NCBI GenBank assembly: GCA_964636685.1
Contig: CAZWUK010000029.1
Coordinates: 1-24,905, forward strand
Length of the DNA stretch: 24,905 nucleotides
Direction of reading: 5' to 3'
Origin: CAZWUK01 sp964636685
GTDB taxonomy: Bacteria; Bacillota; Clostridia; Christensenellales; CAG-138
Under the pieces are notes generated by a model, which did not search any database, was not told the DNA's origin, and saw only the letters and a list, made by a program, of their open reading frames with translations. Positions 14,082 to 20,595 of the stretch are shown here, piece after piece. A program made the position numbers and the translations under genes. How positions within the stretch are numbered: position 1 is the stretch's first letter; each line of letters starts with the position of its first letter.

Positions 14082-15374
14082 CTATGCGGTTTGTTTGGGC
14101 TTCTTCGGGCTTTTTGCTTTGGGCGCGGCGGCAGCTTCGCCTTCGATCAGCCCGTGTACCAGCGTGGGAGGCTCTACCTTTTCGATGGTGTTCTCCGTGA
14201 TGCGGCAGCTGGTGATATCCTTCTGGGACGGGATGTCGAACATGATGTCGAGCATGACGTCCTCCAGAATCGCGCGCAGACCGCGCGCGCCGGTTTTGCG
14301 GGCGATGGCCTTCTTGGCGACGGCGCGGAGCGCCTCATCGTCAAACGTCAGGTCAACCCCGTCCATCTCAAACAGGCGCTTGTACTGCCGCGTGAGCGCG
14401 TTTTTTGGCTCGGTGAGAATGCGCACCAGCGCGTTTTCATCCAGGTTTTCCAGCGTCACGATGATGGGCATACGACCCACAAACTCCGGAATCAGGCCGA
14501 ATTTCAACAGATCCTCGGGGAGGATGTTTTTGAGCACCTGCCCGATGTCCTTTTCCTCGTTGGACGGAATATCCGCGCCAAAGCCCATGATCTTCTGCCC
14601 GATGCGCTTTTCGATGATCTTGTCGATCCCCGAGAACGCGCCGCCGCAGATGAAGAGGATATTGGTCGTATCGATCTGGATGAATTCCTGATGCGGATGC
14701 TTGCGGCCGCCCTGCGGCGGAACGGAGGCGACGGTGCCCTCCAGAATCTTCAGCAGCGCCTGCTGCACGCCCTCGCCGGAAACGTCGCGCGTGATGGAGA
14801 CGTTCTCGCTCTTTCTGGCAATCTTGTCGATCTCGTCGATGTAGATGATGCCCTTTTCGGCCTTTTCCACGTCGTAGTCGGCGGACTGGATGAGCTTGAG
14901 CAGGATGTTTTCCACATCCTCGCCCACATAGCCAGCCTCTGTCAGGCTCGTGGCGTCCGCCATGGCAAACGGCACGTTCAGGATCTTGGCAAGCGTCTGG
15001 GCAAGCATCGTCTTGCCGCAGCCCGTTGGCCCCAGCATGACGATATTGCTCTTTTGCAGCTCAACGTCGTCCTTTTTCTCGCCGGCGTTGATACGCTTGT
15101 AATGGTTATATACCGCCACTGCCAGCGCTTTTTTGGCGTCATGCTGCCCGATGACATACTCGTCGAGTATGTCCAGGATTTCCTGCGGCTTGGGAATGTC
15201 GGTCAGATCCATCTCAGGGGAGGAAAAGTCCTCATCGATGATCTCGCGGCACAGATCCACGCATTCGTTGCAGATGTATACGCCGGGGCCGGCGATGATT
15301 CGATGCACCTCGTCCTGCGCTTTGCCGCAGAAGGTGCAGCGGATGTTTGCGGATTTATCTTCGTTTTTTGGCAT
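14082..15374 (-). CDS. clpX: ATP-dependent Clp protease ATP-binding subunit ClpX
   Basis: ClpX unfolds substrates and feeds them to ClpP. The 430-residue protein has the N-terminal zinc-binding dimerisation domain (Cys13, Cys16, Cys35, Cys38), Walker A GPTGCGKT (115-122), Walker B IIYIDEID (176-183), the sensor and arginine motifs of the AAA+ core, and the ClpP-contact loop. That loop reads MGF (263-265) instead of the usual IGF, a conservative change. The C-terminus ends in a Lys/Pro/Ala-rich tail (about 412-430). ATG 15374 follows GAGGTGA 11 bp after the clpP stop, so it is in the tig-clpP-clpX operon; ClpP is its partner. Confidence 0.97.
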   Translation of the reverse strand: MPKNEDKSANIRCTFCGKAQDEVHRIIAGPGVYICNECVDLCREIIDEDFSSPEMDLTDIPKPQEILDILDEYVIGQHDAKKALAVAVYNHYKRINAGEKKDDVELQKSNIVMLGPTGCGKTMLAQTLAKILNVPFAMADATSLTEAGYVGEDVENILLKLIQSADYDVEKAEKGIIYIDEIDKIARKSENVSITRDVSGEGVQQALLKILEGTVASVPPQGGRKHPHQEFIQIDTTNILFICGGAFSGIDKIIEKRIGQKIMGFGADIPSNEEKDIGQVLKNILPEDLLKFGLIPEFVGRMPIIVTLENLDENALVRILTEPKNALTRQYKRLFEMDGVDLTFDDEALRAVAKKAIARKTGARGLRAILEDVMLDIMFDIPSQKDITSCRITENTIEKVEPPTLVHGLIEGEAAAAPKAKSPKKPKQTA

Positions 15375-15385
15375 GGTTCACCTCA

Positions 15386-15970
15386 TTATCTTCTCGGGGG
15401 AATGACCTCGTCGATGATGCCGTACACCTTGGCATTTTCCGCTGTCATGAAATTGTCGCGCTCGGTATCGGCAGTGACCTTTTCCAGGGGCTGACCGGTA
15501 CGCTCGGACAGGATCTCATTGAGGCGTTTTTTGATCCGGAGGATCTGCTCTGCGTGGATGCTGATATCCGTCGCCTGCCCCTGCGCGCCGCCGGAGGGCT
15601 GATGGATCATGATCTCGGCGTTGGGCAGGGCTTTGCGTTTGCCCTTTGCGCCCGCCGCCAGCAGGAAGGCGCCCATAGAGGCCGCCAGCCCGATGCAGAT
15701 GGTCGATACGTCGCACTTGATGTACTGCATCGTATCGAATATGGCAAGACCCGCCGTAACGGAGCCGCCGGGGCTGTTGATGTACAGATTGATATCCTTG
15801 TCGGGGTCTTCTCCTTCAAGGAAGAGCATCTGGGCGACGACCAGGTTTGCCGTGTCGTCGTCCACTTCGCCGCCCAGGATGATGATGCGATCCTTGAGCA
15901 AACGGGAATAGATGTCGTAGGAACGTTCACCGTGACTGGTCTGTTCCACGACCATAGGTACCAGATTCAT
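15386..15970 (-). CDS. clpP: ATP-dependent Clp protease proteolytic subunit
   Basis: ClpP forms the barrel-shaped serine peptidase of ClpXP. The 194-residue protein has the catalytic triad at the standard places: Ser98 (GLAASMGA), His123 (MIHQPSGG) and Asp172. The N-terminal loop LVPMVVEQT, used for ATPase docking, is also present. Residue count and spacing are those of a normal ClpP1 with a very short propeptide. ATG 15970 follows an AGGAGG-type site and is 15 bp after the tig stop. No second clpP is visible. Confidence 0.97.
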   Translation of the reverse strand: MNLVPMVVEQTSHGERSYDIYSRLLKDRIIILGGEVDDDTANLVVAQMLFLEGEDPDKDINLYINSPGGSVTAGLAIFDTMQYIKCDVSTICIGLAASMGAFLLAAGAKGKRKALPNAEIMIHQPSGGAQGQATDISIHAEQILRIKKRLNEILSERTGQPLEKVTADTERDNFMTAENAKVYGIIDEVIPPRR

Positions 15971-15985
15971 GCGGCGCCTCCTTTA

Positions 15986-17353
15986 TTATTCGGCGGAATC
16001 CTCAGAAGGAGCTTCCTCCGATTCGGTCTTTTTTGCCGCGGCGTTTTTCTTTGCGGCGGGTTTTTTCTTGGCAGCCACGAGCTTTGCGTTCTTCACAATG
16101 AAATCGACGCTCTTCTCGGCAACAACGCGATCGGTCAGATACTCGATGTCGTCGTCGGAGAGGTTCTTGTGGAAGGTTTCCTTGTCGCTGCCGGAGTTTT
16201 CGGCATAGTCGGCAATGCTCTTGTCGAGATCTTCGGCAGAGCAGGCGATGTTCTCGGCCTTGCCGACGGCTTCGATGACGAGCTGCATCTTCACGCGGGC
16301 AGCGGCTTCATCGTGGTAGCTTTTTCGCAGCTGATCCATGTCCGTGCCGGTGAATTTGCAGTAGTCCTCCAGAGACATGCCGCTCATCTGGAGACGATAG
16401 GCGATGTCCTGCAACATATAGTTGACCTGACGGCCGACCATGACCTCGGGGATTTCGACCGCGGCGTTGTCGCAGGCGGCTTGCAGCGCGGCGTTTTCAA
16501 TGGCGGCCTCCGCGTTCTTTTCGGCGGCTTCGGTCAGCGTTTTTTTCTTGTCGGCGCGATAGGCCTCGAGCGTATCGAATTCGGAAACGTCCTTGGCAAA
16601 CTCATCGTCGAGCGCGGGCAGTTCCTTGATCTGAACGGACTTGATCGTTACATGGAAAATCGCGTCCTTGCCGGCAAGCTCCTCTGCGTGGTATTCCTCG
16701 GGGAACTTGACGGAGATGTCGCGCTCCTCGCCGATTGCCATGCCGACGAGCTGCTCTTCAAAGCCGGGGATGAAGGAGCCGGAGCCGATGACCAGCATCT
16801 GATCCTCCGCCGTGCCGCCGTCAAATTTTACGCCGTCCACGCTGCCGGAATAGTCCAGCATCACGCGGTCGCCGTTTTCCACAGCGCGCTCCACGTCGAT
16901 AAAGCGGGCGTTCTTTTCGCGTTCTTTTTCAATCTCGGCGTCAACGTCCGCATCCTCAACAGTATACGTTGGCTTTTCCACTTCTATACCCTTGTATTCG
17001 CCGAGGGTCACTTCGGGCTTGAGCTGTACGACGGCGGTGAATACCACGCCCTCTTCCTTGCTGATGGTCGTAATATCCAGCTCCGGTTTATCGACGGCGA
17101 TCAGATTGTTTTCGGTGAGTGCGGCGTCGTAGGCGTCGCCCCAGACCTCTTCAAAGGCGTCCTCAAAGAACACCGCTTCGCCGTACAGGTTTTCGATGAC
17201 CTTGCGGGGCGCTTTTCCCTTGCGGAAACCGGGAACGTTGTAGTGCTTGACGGTTTTGACATACGCCGTCTGCAATGCCGCCGCGAAGGCGTCCTTGTCA
17301 ACGGTCACGGTCAGTTTTGCTTTGTTGTTTTCGAGTTTTTCAAAGGTTGCCAT
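15986..17353 (-). CDS. tig: Trigger factor (ribosome-associated chaperone)
   Basis: Trigger factor binds at the ribosome exit tunnel and holds nascent chains. The 455-residue protein has the N-terminal ribosome-binding domain with the signature GFRKGKAPR (42-50), a FKBP-like peptidyl-prolyl isomerase domain (about 158-245) and the C-terminal chaperone arms. An unusual Lys/Ala-rich tail follows (about 424-446, repeats of AAKK), then an acidic last ten residues. ATG 17353 follows GGAGGAA; the longer upstream frame would begin inside the leader. It is the first gene of tig-clpP-clpX, as in many Bacillota. Confidence 0.96.
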   Translation of the reverse strand: MATFEKLENNKAKLTVTVDKDAFAAALQTAYVKTVKHYNVPGFRKGKAPRKVIENLYGEAVFFEDAFEEVWGDAYDAALTENNLIAVDKPELDITTISKEEGVVFTAVVQLKPEVTLGEYKGIEVEKPTYTVEDADVDAEIEKEREKNARFIDVERAVENGDRVMLDYSGSVDGVKFDGGTAEDQMLVIGSGSFIPGFEEQLVGMAIGEERDISVKFPEEYHAEELAGKDAIFHVTIKSVQIKELPALDDEFAKDVSEFDTLEAYRADKKKTLTEAAEKNAEAAIENAALQAACDNAAVEIPEVMVGRQVNYMLQDIAYRLQMSGMSLEDYCKFTGTDMDQLRKSYHDEAAARVKMQLVIEAVGKAENIACSAEDLDKSIADYAENSGSDKETFHKNLSDDDIEYLTDRVVAEKSVDFIVKNAKLVAAKKKPAAKKNAAAKKTESEEAPSEDSAE

Positions 17354-17409
17354 GCTTGTTCCTCCATATATCATCACTATCCAATGGCATAGTGCACCAG
17401 TATCGAGTC

Positions 17410-17438
17410 ATATTACCATATTCAATAGGCAATTGCAA
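17410..17438 (-). promoter_or_regulatory. Promoter of tig-clpP-clpX
   Basis: On the minus strand, TTGCAA (17438-17433), a 17-bp spacer and TAATAT (17415-17410), preceded by TGG (extended -10), give a good sigma-A promoter. The start near 17403 leaves a leader of about 50 nt with a GGAGGAA ribosome site. Confidence 0.65.
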
Positions 17439-17511
17439 GAAACCGGGGGGCAAAATGCGGTGATTTCGTGAAGAAATGCGGCATTTGGGGGCGCGGACGG
17501 CGCCGGCGTAT

Positions 17512-17546
17512 TCAACGCAAAACGCCGAAAGGATCTTTTGCGTTGA
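17512..17546. promoter_or_regulatory. Perfect 11-bp inverted repeat upstream of comEC (possible operator)
   Basis: TCAACGCAAAA (17512-17522) is the exact complement of TTTTGCGTTGA (17536-17546), around a 13-base loop. There is no T tract on either side, so a terminator is unlikely. The right arm overlaps a TTGACG that could serve as a -35 box (17543-17548, then 17 bp, then CAAGAT at 17566-17571). Its place would suit a repressor site controlling comEC, but this is inference. Confidence 0.4.
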
Positions 17547-17577
17547 CGAAAGCGAAAAAACGTGGCAAGATCTCCTC

Positions 17578-19062
17578 ATGGAGCGACAAAAAAGCTCGTT
17601 GTTACAACCGATTTTTCACGTTCGCCCGCTGTGTGTCGCGGCAATCGGATTGCTGCTTGGCGTGCTGTGCTATCGCTTTGTGCCGGTGCTGTTGCTGCCT
17701 TTTGGCGCAGCGGCGGCCGGCATTGTTTTCTTGTGTCTGCTGGCGCTCAAAAAGCGTGTCGCGGCGTTGCTTTTTGCATGTTTGGGGCTGGGTATGGCAC
17801 GGGTATTTCTCGCCGTACCGACCCTGCCTGCACCCGGGAACTATGTGATTGCCGGTACTGTCCGCGATCTGCCCAAAGCGTCGGAAGACGGCTGGGAGCT
17901 GACGCTTTCTCGCGTGACGCTCGACGGCGCGCCCATGGACGGGCGTCTGCTGCTCACGGTCAAGACGCAGCAGACGCCCCTTTACGGAACGGTGCTGACC
18001 TGCCGGGCAGCGGTGCGCCAATCGGAGACGGGGTATCGGGAGCGCTTGCTGTCGCAAGGGATTACGGCGACTGCCGCGGGCGCGGCGGGTACGCTGCAAG
18101 CGATCGACAGCAGCCCCAAAACCGACGCCTACGGGCTGCTGCTGGATTTGCGCGAAGCCGTGGGGGCGCGAATCGATGCGCTGTTTTTGTCCTCGGGCGG
18201 GTTGGTGCGCGGGCTGCTGCTTGGCGACAAGACCGAGCTGGACGAAGCATTCTATCAGCACGCCGGGGCGCTCGGCATGGCGCATTTGTTTGCGGTGTCC
18301 GGGCTGCATGTCACAACGCTTGCGGGCGCGGTCTATTTGCTGCTGCGGGATCGGGCAAAGTGGCGGTCGTTCTTTGCGCTCGTCTCATTTGTCGTGCTGT
18401 ACGCGGCGATCACCGCGTTTTCTCCGTCCGTGGTGCGGGCGGGCGTCATGCTGCTGTACGCGGCGCTTGCCGTGCCGCTTGGGCGCAGGGCGGACGCGCC
18501 CACCGCGCTTGCAACGGCGTTTTGCACGATCGTGCTGTGCAATCCGTTTTCGCTGTACACGGCGGCGTTTCAGCTTTCGTTTGGCGCGGTATACGGGCTG
18601 CTGCTGCTAGCGCCGGTACTGCAAAGCGGGATGCGGCGCGTTGCAAACCCCGTGCGTTCGCTGCTTGCGGCAAGCGTTGCCGTGAATTTTGCGACGCTGC
18701 CCGTGGTCAGCCGCCTGTTTTCGGGCGTTCCGCTGACCTCAGTGGTAGGGAATCTGTTCGTTTTACCGCTGTTTCCGCTGTTTTTGATCCCCGCGTTTGT
18801 CGTGACGGCGTTGTCCTTTGTACTGCCAGACGCAGCGAGGGTGCTTGCTGTTGTGCCGCGGTTTGTGCTGGATGTGCTGTGCGCCGTCATCGACGCGGGC
18901 GCGGTTTTCCGACTTGCCGTTCCCAAAGCGTCGGCGATCTCCTGCCTGCTGTTTTTTGCGGCAATGCCGCTGTGCTCGCGGCTGTATCTCGGCGACCGGA
19001 AAAAGGGGCTTGCTGCCGCCGCTGCCGTGTTTGCCGTTGCCCTTGTGCTGTGGAGAATCTAA
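17578..19062 (+). CDS. comEC: ComEC/Rec2-type competence membrane protein, without beta-lactamase domain
   Basis: ComEC forms the channel through which single-stranded DNA enters competent cells. The 494-residue protein has two N-terminal hydrophobic segments (about 16-78), a short OB-like DUF4131 region (about 88-175), and then the Competence domain. It opens with LLLGDKTELDEAFYQHAGAL and HLFAVSGLHVT (213-247) and continues as seven or more membrane helices to the end. The C-terminal metallo-beta-lactamase nuclease domain of long ComEC proteins (750 residues or more) is absent: the stop comes after the last helix, and the next gene starts 58 bp later. I choose ATG 17578 because the first helix follows it at the usual distance; no ribosome site is visible before it. 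The frame is open further upstream to 17476. Its function in uptake in this organism is unproven. Confidence 0.87.
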   Translation: MERQKSSLLQPIFHVRPLCVAAIGLLLGVLCYRFVPVLLLPFGAAAAGIVFLCLLALKKRVAALLFACLGLGMARVFLAVPTLPAPGNYVIAGTVRDLPKASEDGWELTLSRVTLDGAPMDGRLLLTVKTQQTPLYGTVLTCRAAVRQSETGYRERLLSQGITATAAGAAGTLQAIDSSPKTDAYGLLLDLREAVGARIDALFLSSGGLVRGLLLGDKTELDEAFYQHAGALGMAHLFAVSGLHVTTLAGAVYLLLRDRAKWRSFFALVSFVVLYAAITAFSPSVVRAGVMLLYAALAVPLGRRADAPTALATAFCTIVLCNPFSLYTAAFQLSFGAVYGLLLLAPVLQSGMRRVANPVRSLLAASVAVNFATLPVVSRLFSGVPLTSVVGNLFVLPLFPLFLIPAFVVTALSFVLPDAARVLAVVPRFVLDVLCAVIDAGAVFRLAVPKASAISCLLFFAAMPLCSRLYLGDRKKGLAAAAAVFAVALVLWRI

Positions 19063-19105
19063 GATAAGAAAATGCAGCGCGACCGTTTTTCAAAGCGTGC
19101 GGATA

Positions 19106-19114
19106 TGCTATACT
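19106..19114 (+). promoter_or_regulatory. Extended -10 box (TGCTATACT) of holA
   Basis: TGC-TATACT matches an extended -10 element, and prmA has the same nine bases in its promoter. No good -35 box is seen 17 bp upstream (a T run, TTTTTC). The predicted start falls at 19121, exactly the A of the holA ATG. Confidence 0.5.
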
Positions 19115-19120
19115 ACCATT

Positions 19121-20089
19121 ATGGAAGAAATCGCTTTTTTCAAAGCCATACAGACCCGCGCGGTCGCTGGCGCATATTATCTGCACGGGCAGGAGGAATA
19201 CAGCAAGGCGCATGCCATCAGGCAGTGCAATACGCTGCTGTCGGAGGGCATGGCGGAGCTGAACCGCCAGACGCTGCAAAACCCGACCGCCGCGGATGTG
19301 ATGCAGGCGTGTGAGACGCTGCCCATGTTTGACGAGCGCCGCATTGTGACGGTGAAGGAGCTTTCCTCAGACGACGCCGAAAAGCTGATTCCCTATCTTG
19401 ACAAAGTGCCGGAGAGCACGCTGCTATTGATTGTCAAGCGCGGCGAGGACGCCAAAAAGAGCGCGTTTTTCAAGACCATGGCACAGCTTGACCGAGTTGT
19501 GACGTTTGAAGCGTATTCCGAGGAGCGGGCGATGGCGTTTATCGAAAAGCGGGCAAAGCTTGTCGGCGCATCCGTGGGCAGAGTTGCCGCAAGAAAGCTT
19601 GTCACCATGGTTGGGACAGATCTGTCCGAACTGGAAAACGCCGTCAATATGGCGTCGGCTTATGTCAATTACGGCGAGATTACCGCAGCGGCTCTCGAAA
19701 CGTGCGTCACGCCCGACGCGGAGTATAACGCCTTCCAGATGGTGGATCTTCTTGTGGCGGGCAAAAAAAAGCAGGCGATCACCATGCTGCTTTCCAGATT
19801 GCAGGACGGCGAATCCGCCATGAGCATCGCGGCGTTTTTGGAAGGACGGCTGAAGCTTATTTTGCGGGCCAAGCAGTATGTAGCCGCGGGGCAGTCCGAT
19901 CAGCGCGCGGCGGCAAGTCTCGGCGGCAGTCCGTACGCGGCAAAGCTTGCGGTGCAAAACGCAAAGCGCTGCTCGATGTCGCAGCTGGAAAAGGCCGTGC
20001 TGTCGCTTGCCGACGTGGATCTTTTGCAGCGGCAGGGCAAGCGCAAGGACGTCGATTCTCTGCTGCTCGCGGTGCTTGGCAGCTTTTGA
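19121..20089 (+). CDS. holA: DNA polymerase III subunit delta
   Basis: HolA is the wrench subunit of the clamp loader, which opens the beta sliding clamp. The 322-residue product has the family's N-terminal AAA+-like fold without a working nucleotide site (VAGAYYLHGQEEYSK at about 14-28, and VKELSSDDAEKLIPYL), the RVVTFEAYSEE region and the C-terminal helical collar domain (from about residue 210, with SMSIAAFLEGRLKLILRA). Position after comEC is typical of Bacillota, although rpsT, the usual next gene, is replaced here by a Dabb gene. ATG 19121 fits the family start. There is no ribosome site before it, and the -10 box ends only 6 bases upstream, so a leaderless mRNA is possible. Confidence 0.9.
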   Translation: MEEIAFFKAIQTRAVAGAYYLHGQEEYSKAHAIRQCNTLLSEGMAELNRQTLQNPTAADVMQACETLPMFDERRIVTVKELSSDDAEKLIPYLDKVPESTLLLIVKRGEDAKKSAFFKTMAQLDRVVTFEAYSEERAMAFIEKRAKLVGASVGRVAARKLVTMVGTDLSELENAVNMASAYVNYGEITAAALETCVTPDAEYNAFQMVDLLVAGKKKQAITMLLSRLQDGESAMSIAAFLEGRLKLILRAKQYVAAGQSDQRAAASLGGSPYAAKLAVQNAKRCSMSQLEKAVLSLADVDLLQRQGKRKDVDSLLLAVLGSF

Positions 20090-20163
20090 CAAGCACCGAA
20101 AGGAAACAAGACCCTTTCCCGGTGGAAATAAAATGATTGCGTAAACATAAAGGAGAACAAAAA

Positions 20164-20448
20164 ATGTTAAAACATGTCGTCATGCACAAGATGGAAAATG
20201 AAGAAGTGACCGCACCCGTCGCCGTGGAAAAGCTGCTTGCCATGAAGCAGGACATTCCGGAAATCCTCGATATTCAGGCGGGCTGCGACGTGCTGCACAG
20301 CAACCGCAGCTATAGCTTTGTTTTGACCGTAACCCTGCCCGACCGCGACGCGCTCAAGATCTATGCCAACCACCCCGCGCACTGCAAGGTCAAGGAGTAT
20401 ATCCACCAATACAGCCGCGCATCCGTATCCGTGGACTACGAGTGCTGA
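20164..20448 (+). CDS. Dabb (stress-responsive A/B barrel) domain protein
   Basis: The 94-residue protein matches the Dabb family: the start MLKHVVMHKM, a central DIQAGCDVLHSNRSYSFVL stretch and the closing NHPAHCKVKEYIHQ. Dabb proteins form small dimeric ferredoxin-like barrels; most are of unknown role, and a few are enzymes in plant or fungal polyketide pathways. The usual His residues near the start (His4, His8) and in HPAH are present. ATG 20164 follows AAAGGAG. It lies 74 bp after holA, with no convincing promoter or terminator in the gap, so it may be read from the holA transcript. Confidence 0.9.
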   Translation: MLKHVVMHKMENEEVTAPVAVEKLLAMKQDIPEILDIQAGCDVLHSNRSYSFVLTVTLPDRDALKIYANHPAHCKVKEYIHQYSRASVSVDYEC

Positions 20449-20496
20449 CACGCCGTTAGATAAAGCGAGGCAATGGCGCAAAAGTCCGAAGGAGTC

Positions 20497-20573
20497 CAGC
20501 GGCAAAGGCACAGCCCTTGCCGCTGAATAAGCGCTTTCTTTTGCTTCTTTTCTTTCCCGTGAAAGAAAAGAAG
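20497..20573. repeat. Two adjacent perfect hairpins between the Dabb gene and uvrB
   Basis: CAGCGGCAA (20497-20505) pairs with TTGCCGCTG (20517-20525), a 9-bp stem. CTTCTTTTCTTTC (20544-20556) pairs with GAAAGAAAAGAAG (20561-20573), a 13-bp stem with a CCGT loop. Neither has a following T tract on the + strand. The purine/pyrimidine stem resembles short palindromic repeats that are scattered in many bacterial genomes. It ends 22 bases before the uvrB ATG. Confidence 0.6.
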
Positions 20574-20595
20574 AGAAGGGTAGAAAACAACAGCG

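Noticed and set aside
15347..17392. 681-codon frame antisense to clpP and tig
   Set aside because: It is an antisense shadow caused by GC-rich third positions; it spans two genuine genes and an intergenic gap.
17562..19067. 501-codon frame in another phase of comEC
   Set aside because: Ala/Arg/Cys-rich with no hydrophobic pattern; the comEC frame shows clear helices and motifs.
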